Below are positions 55,711 to 64,000 of a stretch of 64,000 nucleotides of DNA, piece after piece. Position 1 is the stretch's first letter. Every line of letters starts with the position of its first letter. The translations under genes and the position numbers were made by a program. The DNA is from Erodium maritimum (lineage: Eukaryota; Streptophyta; Magnoliopsida; Geraniales; Geraniaceae): positions 77,360,523-77,424,522 of the forward strand of contig OY997589.1 of assembly GCA_963921825.1 (NCBI GenBank), given 5' to 3'. The notes beneath the pieces were generated by a model. That model did not search any database and was not told the DNA's origin. It was given only the letters and a program-made list of their open reading frames with translations.

Positions 55711-56200
55711 GGGTTTACTCCATGTCCTAACCTCGTACTACACTTAAATGTCAAATCCGTACCCAAGCTTTGGAAAATTGTCAAATAGTAACGAATTTCA
55801 AAACTGAATTATTAAAAATCAAAAAGTACTGTTTAAATTGACTTTTTCCGTGAACAGTGAATCATGTGCTGCCCACGTGACTCATTTTATAATGGAGCTT
55901 GCGCGAGTTGAGGTCACGAAGAGATGAAATTCGAAGCTTGGACACAAAGAGATGAAGTTCGAAGAGCTGAGATGAAGAGATTAGGTCACAAAGAGATGAA
56001 GGTAGGCCAAGTTAACATCCGTAGGAAGAACATATTTGAGGGTAAACTCGACTTTTCACTTGGCCAAGTTGACGTCCGTTTAAAATTAGAAACAATTGGA
56101 AATTTCAGTTAATTGACCGTTACTACATGGCAATTTCAATTGTACAGGGTTTGGATTTAACAATTTCTGAAAGTTGGGCGTTAGGACATGGAGTAACCCA
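55711..56200. mobile_element. MULE-type MITE, 490 bp, 9-bp TSD TAGATAATA
   Basis: Ends read inward GGGTTTACTCCATGTCCTAA and TGGGTTACTCCATGTCCTAA. The 9-bp duplication TAGATAATA is perfect (55702-55710 and 56201-56209), the Mutator-type length. The arms stay similar for about 75 bp. The short frame 55924-56112 (Glu/Lys/Arg repeats from GAGATGAAGTTCGAAGAG-type tandem sequence) is unlikely to be a gene. Confidence 0.9.
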
Positions 56201-56300
56201 TAGATAATATTGTATAGGTTTTGAAATATTTATCCTATTTGTAACACAATACTTATACTTGTGTTGAATGTGAATATACACACAGAGTTAAACTCTATCA

Positions 56301-56313
56301 TGGTAACAGAGCC
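56301..56313 (+). other. primer-binding site of the Copia element
   Basis: TGGTAACAGAGCC directly after the LTR end CTCTATCA; matches the initiator-Met tRNA type primer site (TGGTATCAGAGC) with one change. Confidence 0.7.
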
Positions 56314-57566
56314 TTACCATTCTTAAACCCTATTTTTTCTCTTTCTCAATCGCTTCCGCAACATTATTTTCCAATTTTTTTTGCGTTCCAGTTCCCCAAT
56401 TGGACCGCGTTTGTTTCTTCTACATGCCTTGATTTTGCTCTGCACGCAGCACTTTCACCTACAATGTTTGTGCTTCTTCTCCACACAGCACGTCCACCCA
56501 CCGCACCTCCATGGCTGATCCGCGTCATTACCCGGCTCTTACCGTTGCTAATATTTGATCTGTCATCCCTATCACTCTTGAGATGGACAAGGGTCAATAT
56601 TCGTCGTGGGCGGAGCTGTTCCGCATCCATTGCCCTGTCTACCAGGTTCTACATCATATTCTGCCAGACACAACCGGATCGAGCCTTTCTCGGACTCCGT
56701 CACCTGCTGCTCCGACCACCAATTGTACTGCTCCGGCCAACCAACCTGCTGCTGTTATTACAGATGCCATAGACTCCTCGACTGAGGTGTCTACCGAGGT
56801 CATAAACACAGCTCCTCCGGCGACCACAATGGATGCCCTCGGGTCCTCTTCTCCTACCGACGTTCCCATGGATATTTGGGATCGTCTCGACGCCACCGTG
56901 CTCCAATGGATTTATGGTATGATTTCTGGCGACTTGCTTTATACAATTATTGTACCGAATAGCACAACTGCTCAGGCGTGGAATGCTCTTCGCCTAATTT
57001 TTCAGGATAATAGGCACTCTCGTGCCGTTTACCTTGAACACCAGTTTTCTACAACAAAATTAGATAATTTTGCTAATATTTATAGTTTTTGTCAAGAGCT
57101 CAAAACTGTTGCAGATCAGTTATCTGATTTAAGGGCACCTGTTTCCAACAATCGGCTGGTGCTTCAATTGGTTGCGGGGCTCTCGGAGGCATACGACAAT
57201 GTTGCAACATTGATTCAGCAAAGCGACCCACTTCCTCCCTTTTATGAAGCTCGTTCTAAGCTCATTTTGGAGGAGACTCGTAAGTCGAAATAGACGGCGT
57301 CCGGTGCTCAATTATCGGACTCGGCATTATATACCAACTCCGCTCCTCCGTCTTCTAAAGATGATGTTGACAAGTCCCATGCTCGCAGTCCCTCTCGTGG
57401 TCGGCCATCTGGTCGTGGTCGGCAGAATCAGTCCAAAGCTGGTCGTGGTCGGCAACATCCGAATCTACGTTCTGCTGCTCAAACTGGGCACGTTTCATCT
57501 TTCTCTTGGCCCATGCAATGGGGCGGACAGCAACTCTGGCCCGGACAGACTGGTGCAAATTGGGCA

Positions 57567-57630
57567 GGTCCTTATGGACCTTGGGCTGGCCCAATGCCAG
57601 CACCCCCTCCTTGTCCATACCCCACAGCGC
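57567..57630 (+). repeat. 64-bp direct repeat, left copy (right copy 59227-59290)
   Basis: GGTCCTTATGGACCTTGGGC ... CCATACCCCACAGCGC is identical in both places. The right copy starts exactly at the LTR end; between the left copy and the LTR lie 33 bp made mostly of repeated CCCCTCCTTGTCC pieces. Confidence 0.95.
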
Positions 57631-57663
57631 CCCCTCCTTGTCCCTCCTTGTCCAGCATTAACT

Positions 57664-59226
57664 TGACGCCCTGAGAATTAACTCACAAAAAGGGCGCGGC
57701 AAGCGCACCGATCGTCAAGTAGTATTTCGGTTCAAGTCCGGTTATCGTACCCAAAAGGAGCAGTAAAACAGTCACTCGATTTAAAATCCGTTATTAATCT
57801 GTTTCTGGAAAGAGTTTGTTTTGGTTTTGAAAATGTAAATAACAGTTTGAAATCTAAAGTAAAATAAATTGGAATCAAGTAAGAGACAAAATATCAGGTG
57901 TTTGTGAAATTCAGAGAAAATGTGATCTAGGGGTTTAACGAGGTCACAATATGACTATTGACTCGCAGGGGTTTGTGTTTACATGTGCAAAAAAGGTAAG
58001 TTTAAAGGTAACGGAAGTTCTCTCGACTGGTCCTAAACATCTTTCGATCGAATTAGGTCCCTAGTATAATCTGACCACCTAGTTATTTCTAATCTAGGTG
58101 TAGTGAGACATACAGCATTACGATTCATGAACTCCTCTAACTTTCGGTTTATACGCCTATAGTTGTTACACTCATGTTAACCTAACTTTATTAGAGACTA
58201 GATTTAAACCCGAGTTACATAATCCTTAGTCCTTTTATCACTCTCAGCTTTCGATTATTGAGTGCTAAAACCTAATCGACTATCAAGTGATCAATTTGAT
58301 GAAGCATTAATTCCAAATTATATAAACATTATCCTAAACACAAATTGCACAATATAACTACAAACTCATTGAATCAATTACTCATATTGCTTCCCCTAGC
58401 CCTAGATCACTAGAAATTTAGTTCATGGAGAAGAAGGAAGAACACAAAGACGAAAAAGAACAAGAGATAAACATAATTGAAAGGTAAAGTTGATACAAAA
58501 TACCAATTCAATGATGAAACTTTAATAGTTTTGCTTCAATCCTTGTTCCTAAGCACTTCTCTCTCACCAAAACTCAAACCCTAACTCTCAATCTCTCTAA
58601 AACTATGCCCAATACAAGTTCTCCTTTTCTTAATGGATGCTCTTCTGTATATAGGACTTCAAGACCTATTCCCCTACTCCAAATAGGAATTAGAATAGGT
58701 AAATTAGGCTTTTGAATGAGGAAATTTCCTATTTTTATGCCAAAAACGAAGCTGGTAGAAAGTCTGATGCGTGTGGCCCGGAGCGTGGCCCGGAATGGGC
58801 CCAAAAACTGGCCAGAATGAGGCCCGGAACGTTCTGGAAACCGGCCCGGAATGAGACCCGGAATGGGCCGGAATCCGGCCGGAATGAGTCACGGAACGGG
58901 CCCCTTCCCGTATCAGAACAGTGACGGTCCCTTGACGAAAGTTGTAGATCTTTGAATTCTCTTCGATTTGATATATTATTTAAACCAATTCGGGGTTCGT
59001 ATGAGGGATTTATGCCCTTCGCAAGATCAGCCAACTTCCAAAACTCCTAAAACTGGGTTTTCCTCTATTTTTGCCCTTTTTTCGATCAAAGCACCTACAA
59101 AACACAAGGAGAGACAAAGTACAAGTAACGAGAGAAAAGTGCACTACATTGTACAACCGCGAGACTAAAAAGCTCAATAATGTGAGCTAAAAACATCCAA
59201 AACCGATGCATTTTATGCCTACATCA
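57664..59226 (-). mobile_element. solo LTR (possibly Athila/Tat type), 1563 bp, no TSD
   Basis: Plus strand TGACGCCCTGAG ... TGCCTACATCA; its reverse complement begins TGATGTAGGCATAAAATGCA and ends with ACTTGACGATCGGTGCGCTT, TTCTCAGGGCGTCA, a pattern I associate with Athila/Tat LTRs. A partial copy is at 2585-2915. No 5-bp duplication (flanks TAACT and GGTCC). The flanks instead carry a 64-bp direct repeat. An internal array of GGCCCGGAATGRG-type units lies at about 58770-58900. Confidence 0.65.
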
Positions 59227-60256
59227 GGTCCTTATGGACCTTGGGCTGGCCCAATGCCAGCACCCCCTCCTTGTCCATACCCCACAGCGCATGGGCAGTG
59301 GATGCGGGCCCCCTCTCCTCAATAGCAAGCTGGTGTATTGGGGCCCCGCCCGTCCTCCAATCAGGCCCACGTCGCGGTTCCTACGGACATCAATTCCGCC
59401 ATGGCTAATCTATCGATGCAGCAGCCTCTCGACTCCACATGGTACATGGACAGTGGCGCCTCATCTCACATGACAGAGAACTCAAGTATCCTCGATTCTT
59501 TTGTTAATTCGAACTTAAATCGTTCTATTATAGTTGGTGATGGCTATGTTATTCCCATTTCTGGTTACGGTAGAGCATCCATTTTCCCATCTCACCCTCA
59601 TTACACCTTAAATGATGTCCTACATGCACCCAAAATAGTTAAGAACTTAATTTTAGTACGACGTTTTGTTAAGGATAACAATGCCTAAATAGAATTTGAC
59701 CCCTTTGGTTTTTGTGTGAAGGATTTTCGGACGGGACACCCGGTTTTGAGATGTAATAGCACGGGCGACTTGTACCCTGTCACTTCTACTGTTTCACCTA
59801 GTTCGTCTTTTCATTCGTCAGCTTTAGTTGCTTTGTCTCCAGATATTTGGCACTCTCGACTTGGTAACCCGGGATCACCGGTTTTTTTATTTACTTCATC
59901 GTTCTAAAGTTATTTCTTCTATGTCGAATAAATTTAATAATGTTTGTCATTCTTTTGAGCGATATAAGGCTCGTCTTGTTGGTGATGGTAAGTCTCAGCA
60001 GGTTGGAGTTGACTGCGAGGAGACATTCAGCCCTGTGGTTAAACCATCAACCATTCGCGCCGTCCTCAGTATCGCGGTCTCCCGCTCCTGGTCTATTCAT
60101 CAGCTCGATGTCAAGAACGCCTTCTTGCATGGCAACCTCAGTGAGACGGTCTACATGCATCAGCCGCTTGGATTTCGAAATCCTGATTATCTTGACCATG
60201 TCTGCCTCCTGCATCGCTCTCTTTATGGGCTTAAGCAAGCTCCTCGGGCGTGGTAC

Positions 60257-60618
60257 CCTTTGTTGAACTTTGTCGCGATTGTGTTCCAGTAAGTCGCTCC
60301 CGTCCTATCGGTTGTTTTCACCGCTTCTTTGGAGGTGTTCAACCAAGCTGCGATCAAACGTAAGTCATCGGCATCCGTGTATGGTTGGACTTTCTTTGGC
60401 AACGCCCTTGGTATGGCCCGACCTCTTGATGACTGGCCAGACATCCTTACTGAAAACATGGGAGGGTGCGAAGCAGGTACGGGGTCGTAGTAATTGGACG
60501 GGGCTGTGTACGTACCTGGGTCGTAAATGTCGGCATCAATGAACTTTCGCTGAAAGCCTCTCGTTGGTGTATTGGAGAAGTTTGACGCCGAATCGTGTTG
60601 CTCGTCGTCGTTTGACAT
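60257..60618 (-). pseudogene. Harbinger ORF1, N-terminal part with SANT/Myb-like domain
   Basis: Starts MSNDDEQHDSASNFSNTP at 60618. YTDADDLRLIAAWLNTSKEA and [13 protein letters not shown] are the first and third helices of the SANT-like domain found in Harbinger ORF1 proteins, which bind the element ends. The native sequence ends at about 60257; the last residues of the open frame come from the Copia fragment. TATAAATA stands about 90 bp above the start (60706-60713 region, minus strand). Confidence 0.75.
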
Positions 60619-60719
60619 TTATTGACGGTGAGAAATTTATAGAGAAATTTGAGAGAAGAAGATAAATAATGCTTAAGTTGGTGCACAAATGAAGAGGGTA
60701 TGATCCTCTATTTATATGG

Positions 60720-61168
60720 GGGAAAATATTTTTTTACTTTTATATTATATTTTATTCATTTTCTGAAATTAAAAAATAAAATAAAAGAGGCGACGGTAAT
60801 ATTACCGTTGAAGCCACCAGCTTTTTTTTTCTTCACTAACTATATTATATTATATTCATTTTCTTAAATTTAAAAAAAAAGGCAACGGTAATATAACCGT
60901 TGAAGGCAACAACTTTTTTTTAAATAGGGGACAGGTGTTGCGTGGTCCAACAATTTTTTTTAATATAGGACAGATGTCAGAATGGGAGATGATTTGCGTT
61001 GAGGACCCGAAGCTGAAGGGAGGGACGCGCGTCGAGCAGCAGCTTCGCGCGTGGAGAAGCCCTAGGCTTCGGAAGCCCAGGCTCCCCACACTGTAGCGGG
61101 CCGAAACCTGGACTTCGGTGTGGGCTGTGGCTGCAGCACCCCATTTTGGACTGTGGCTGCACATGCTC
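60720..61168. other. right subterminal region of the Harbinger element
   Basis: Two similar units of about 100 bp contain CGACGGTAATATTACCGTTG (60790) and CAACGGTAATATAACCGTTG (60889), each a palindrome followed by a T run. GC-rich sequence then leads to the terminal GAGCATGTGCAGCC. No gene. Confidence 0.5.
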
Positions 61169-61229
61169 TTAGGAGCCGAGACCAGTCAATATCATACTAC
61201 TTTACTTGTACTCTTAAGTTAAGAGTCTT

Positions 61230-62791
61230 TTTTTTATCAGCAATTTTTTTTAATAATAATCCAACAGTTACAAAGTGTAACTGAAGGAAAAAGGCATAGC
61301 CCTCAGTACAAACCTGAATGCACACCCAACCAGGGGTGAAAACAAACAAACCAACAAATACAACATAGGTCTAGTACCCAGATTATCTACCTTGAAGTAC
61401 AACCAAACTCGAGTCAACTAACACAACCAACTCTCGAGTTAACAACAAACAACAACTGGCTTCAGGCCCAAAACAAAGTTAAATAAACAGGCTAAAGCCC
61501 AAACAACAACAGAAAGAAACCCTTCCAGGCCCAACAAAACCAGCAATCTCGCAGAATCCAGACCACCTAGAGCCGCGCACCAAACTCGAAAAATGCAAGC
61601 TCGAGCCGCACGCCAGACCGCAGACCCCAGAACCAGACCTCGAGCCCTACGTCCACCGAGTGCCATGTCAAAGCCAATCGGAACCAACTTCTAGGAAAAG
61701 AAGCACAGGAAACTCCGAGCAACACGAGCCGGAAAACAGGACCACCACCGGTCCAAACAATAGCAACAGGGGAAGTAGAGAACCAAAAACGGCCAATGAA
61801 GCAGCACAGGAGGCGAAGGACTCACCAGAGAGGTAAACAGAAGACCAGGAGACGAGACTACCCTAGCCAAACCCAACAACCGATCCAAAACACCAAAAGG
61901 GAATCCCCGACGGCCAAGACCGCACGGTGACCCTAAAGAGTTGGATGGTTCGAAACTCCCCACAACTCGACTCAGAAACCTACTCCCAAGAAGCTCCCAA
62001 AACGAACTTCTAACCAGCCATTAGGCTTAACCCCCCACGGTGGCCAACCCCTACCGTGAGGTCCTGAACTCACAACCGAGAACGGGAAAGGGAAGTCGCA
62101 AGGAGAAGAAAAGCGGGAGAGAAGTACTTGTTGTCAGAATTAAAGGAGGTAAGAATAGAACCAGGCGGACCTCCTAGAGCTCCGAAGCCGGAGTCTTCAT
62201 CCAACGGCCAGCACCGCAACGACGACCAACAGGAGGAGATCTAACTTCACCGCCTCAACAAAGAGGAGACAAGAAGCCCAAGCCCAAGTCCGAGAAGGGA
62301 AAGGCAGACGAGTAGAGCACTCACCCAAGGCCCTCCGCGACAAAACCCTCCGAGAAAGTCACCAACACTATCCACGATCCAGAACCAGCACCACACGACC
62401 CTGCTAGTCTAAGATCTAAATAGATCTAAGCCAAATCAAAAGTTCACGACGGGAGATCTGTTACCCTAAGGGGCCAGATCTAAAGAATCGGGGATAGTAA
62501 TCGACGAAAGGGGGCGGATGAGGCCGAAAGGGCGAAGGCGAAGATCGGAAAAACAACAGGCCGTCGGTTACACAGCGATGCCGACAAAGAAGGTTGAAAA
62601 TGAGAGGAGTGGACGGGAGAAAAAGGGGAAACGAGAGAGAAGGAGGAGGAGCCGCCATCAACCAGCCAGCCACAAGGGTGAGATGGTCGACGACGGCAAA
62701 GCGAGATCAGATCTAGGGTTCAAGGAAGAGGGAAGCGAGAGAGAAGTTTAGTACACATGTTTTATCGTCTGGATCACCAAGTTTAATCACC
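61230..62791 (-). mobile_element. LINE-mobilised retroposon, 1562 bp, 17-bp TSD
   Basis: CTTAAGTTAAGAGTCTT flanks both sides perfectly (61213-61229 and 62792-62808). The T run at 61230-61235 is the poly(A) tail on the minus strand, preceded by TTTGTAACTGTTGGATTATT. The 5' end (about 62750) starts with a CT-rich leader containing CTTGAACCCTAGATCTGATC. Minus frames (61439-61963, 62461-62673) have leucine-rich stretches but no domain. It differs in sequence from family R1. Confidence 0.9.
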
Positions 62792-62808
62792 CTTAAGTTA
62801 AGAGTCTT

Positions 62809-63340
62809 AACTGATGGTTTGAACTTTTAAGCGATGATTGCACAAAATTTCCATGTACTGTTCTCTTTTTGCAAATCGTAACTTTTTTTTTATTTCGTAA
62901 CGGCAAAAAAGCGCCATGAACATGTATTTTTGTTGCACTTTATCAATTTGTTTCAAGTTATTGGGTTTGCCATAAGATTTTTAAAATATAAAGTGAAAAA
63001 TAAAAATACCTATAACTTTCATCTAGTTTTATTTTTTTTCCTCTTTGGACGGTACAAAGAAGACGAAAATTTTGGATTTTTTGTTTTTTGCTTTTTATTT
63101 CATAATGGCAATAAAGTGCCATGAAATTTTTGATTTTTTTATATCAATGCTATGATTTGCAAGAAGTGAATGGAACAATGCACTTTTGTTTAATAGTCCC
63201 AACTTTTAATCATAACAAAATCAATATGTAGGTTAACCCTAATCTCCCACGTTTTATGTTTTGCCATGCTATCACTCCCTTCATAAACTTGCTGTACAAC
63301 CCAGGTCACTATGATATGCTCTACACCAAGGGACACTTAC
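62809..63340. other. unassigned AT-rich spacer
   Basis: Two similar AT-rich pieces (GTAACGGCAAAAAAGCGCCATG near 62896 and ATAATGGCAATAAAGTGCCATG near 63102) form a short direct repeat. No gene. Confidence 0.45.
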
Positions 63341-63511
63341 AGTAAAAAACCTAAAGCAAGGAGGTCTCTGCTCCGGTTTTGTCGGACGCTAGAGTAGGGT
63401 TTTGCTAGTTTTTTCGAAGACAAGTGCAAAGGCGGCACCGGCTTTCGTTCGGTTAATTTGCAGATTGGGATAGAGAGAAGCGACAAACTGATACTGTATC
63501 TTTGGTTGGAA
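63341..63511 (+). other. 5' leader of a LINE
   Basis: GTCTCTGCTCCGGTTTTGTC and AGTAGGGTTTTGCTAG before the ORF1 start resemble the leaders of plant L1 elements. The 5' end is not precisely placed. Confidence 0.4.
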
Positions 63512-64000
63512 ATGGTATCGGGATTGAGTGAAGACGAAGGGCTTGATTTGTTGGGAGATCAGTTAGGAGGTGTTCGGATTGAAGAAGAGGAAGAGGAACT
63601 TGTGATTCCTGAGGATGAGTTGAATGAAAGTGGGGAGAAGTACAAATATGCTTTGGCTGGGAAACTGATCACGCAAAAGGGGTACAACACAGCCATTTTC
63701 ATGGAAGTCATGAAGAAAGCAAGTAACAGTACAGGTATGATTATTGAATTATTGGCTAATGATATATTCGGTTTCTTCTTTTTTTCGGCCACAGCGAGAC
63801 GCAAGTTCCTTGAACTGGAACCATGGTTTTTCAATAAAAATCCCATTTGTTTCTGGGAATTTTCGCATGATGACAACCCTAAGAATCTAGAGTTCTCGGA
63901 AATATCCATGTGGGTCCAAACCTCAAACCTACCTTTTAAGGCGATGACGAAAAATGTAGGGTTTAAAATTGGAAATCGGATTGGTCGAACTATCGAGGTT
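63512..64000 (+). CDS. LINE ORF1 (DUF4283-type), open to the window end
   Basis: The frame starts at the ATG at 63512 and stays open for 163 codons to the last base. After an acidic N-terminus (EDEGLDLLGDQL, EEEEEELVIPEDE) comes a DUF4283-like domain: YKYALAGKLITQKGYNTAIF, then RKFLELEPWFFNKNPICFWE and WVQTSNLPFKAMTKNVGFKI. In plant LINEs and related retroelements this domain precedes a CCHC zinc knuckle and binds element RNA. The knuckle and any endonuclease/RT would lie beyond 64000. This is the best preserved LINE coding sequence in the window. A cellular DUF4283 gene is possible but less likely here. Confidence 0.75.
   Translation, partial: MVSGLSEDEGLDLLGDQLGGVRIEEEEEELVIPEDELNESGEKYKYALAGKLITQKGYNTAIFMEVMKKASNSTGMIIELLANDIFGFFFFSATARRKFLELEPWFFNKNPICFWEFSHDDNPKNLEFSEISMWVQTSNLPFKAMTKNVGFKIGNRIGRTIEV

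Larger units (their letters stand above)
55700..60256 (+). mobile_element. Copia retrotransposon fragment, 5' LTR to mid reverse transcriptase
   Basis: Order: short LTR (TGTAGATAATA ... CTCTATCA, about 100 bp without the MITE inside it), primer site TGGTAACAGAGCC (56301-56313, initiator-Met tRNA type), gag, protease, and after a deletion the start of reverse transcriptase. It stops abruptly at 60256 in mid-RT against Harbinger ORF1 sequence; RNase H and the 3' LTR are absent. Same family as 7032-8409. Confidence 0.75.
56509..60256 (+). pseudogene. Copia gag-pol fragment: gag, protease, GAG-preintegrase, part of RT
   Basis: The ancestral start is the ATG at about 56511 (MADPRHYPALTVANI), followed by a TGA; the open frame restarts at 56583. 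Gag blocks: WDRLDATVLQWIYGMISGDL, LDNFANIYSFCQELKTVADQ. Then an Arg/Gly-rich RNA-binding stretch (SRGRPSGRGRQNQSKAGRGR). After the inserted LTR: protease WYMDSGASSHMT (catalytic Asp intact), WHSRLGNPG of the preintegrase domain, then a jump into reverse transcriptase: [45 protein letters not shown]. Integrase and the RT active site (YVDD) are missing. Several stops. Confidence 0.85.
55145..61168 (-). mobile_element. PIF/Harbinger element, about 6 kb with nested insertions, TSD TTA
   Basis: Ends read inward GAGCATGAGCAGCCATAA and GAGCATGTGCAGCCACAG, both next to TTA (55142-55144 and 61169-61171). It encodes an ORF1 (SANT-like) on the minus strand, split by a Copia fragment at 55700-60256. No transposase is present, so it would depend on another element. 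Without the Copia insertion it is about 1.5 kb. Confidence 0.75.

Noticed and set aside
1..64000. CRISPR array, bacterial operon, rRNA or organelle sequence
   Set aside because: Repeats here are transposon-type and irregular; genes have plant introns and families; no rRNA or plastid/mitochondrial gene was recognised.

Overview
The window is nuclear DNA of a flowering plant, most likely a dicot. The signs are intron-poor F-box genes, PIF/Harbinger, hAT and Mutator-like elements, Copia and Gypsy retrotransposons with initiator-Met tRNA primer sites, plant L1-type LINEs, and a FAR1-type transposase. No species can be named from the sequence. Almost everything is transposon-derived and much is nested. 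The only intact ordinary host gene I recognise is one F-box gene (11984-13750, minus strand).

Layout. 1-9.5 kb: decayed LINE, Gypsy and Copia pieces. 9.5-11.9 kb: unassigned DNA carrying a clean hAT element (8-bp target duplication). 11.9-13.9 kb: the F-box gene, whose duplicated and broken copy lies at 50.3-52.1 kb; a third relic at 16.3-17.9 kb is split by another hAT element. 13.9-21.5 kb: PIF/Harbinger debris, a Tourist-type MITE, a LINE-mobilised retroposon, a long foldback element, and small inverted-repeat elements sitting in (TA)n tracts.

21.5-43.7 kb is the most remarkable part. It looks like one giant Mutator-like element of about 22 kb (about 16.6 kb without two later solo-LTR insertions), bounded by similar inverted ends in (TA)n. 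It holds a FAR1/MULE-type transposase gene (minus strand, DDE region, SWIM finger and zinc knuckle), a ULP1-like cysteine-protease gene with an N-terminal plant-mobile-type domain (plus strand), a family of three or four small coiled-coil proteins (minus strand), and two very acidic proteins with an SKRRRL motif (plus strand). The acidic and coiled-coil genes form divergent pairs, and this pair occurs twice. Its non-coding DNA is filled with a degenerate TTTGCGGATA / TTTGAGAATA motif that I do not see outside the element. Small MITE-like elements on both sides share its terminal motif and its (TA)n target preference. Transposase and protease are both broken, so the copy looks immobile. ULP1-like genes in Mutator-like elements are known in plants; the accessory small-protein modules and the pervasive motif are what I would call unusual.

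43.7-64 kb: more TA-targeted MITE, hAT fragment, LTR pieces, two or three PIF/Harbinger elements (one internally deleted transposase split by a solo LTR; one 6-kb element whose ORF1 is split by a Copia fragment that itself carries a MULE-type MITE and a solo LTR), the broken F-box copy, two further retroposons (one with a perfect 17-bp target duplication), and at the right edge the 5' part of a LINE whose ORF1 (DUF4283-type) is open to the window end.

All calls are by eye from motifs and repeated sequence; no database search was run.
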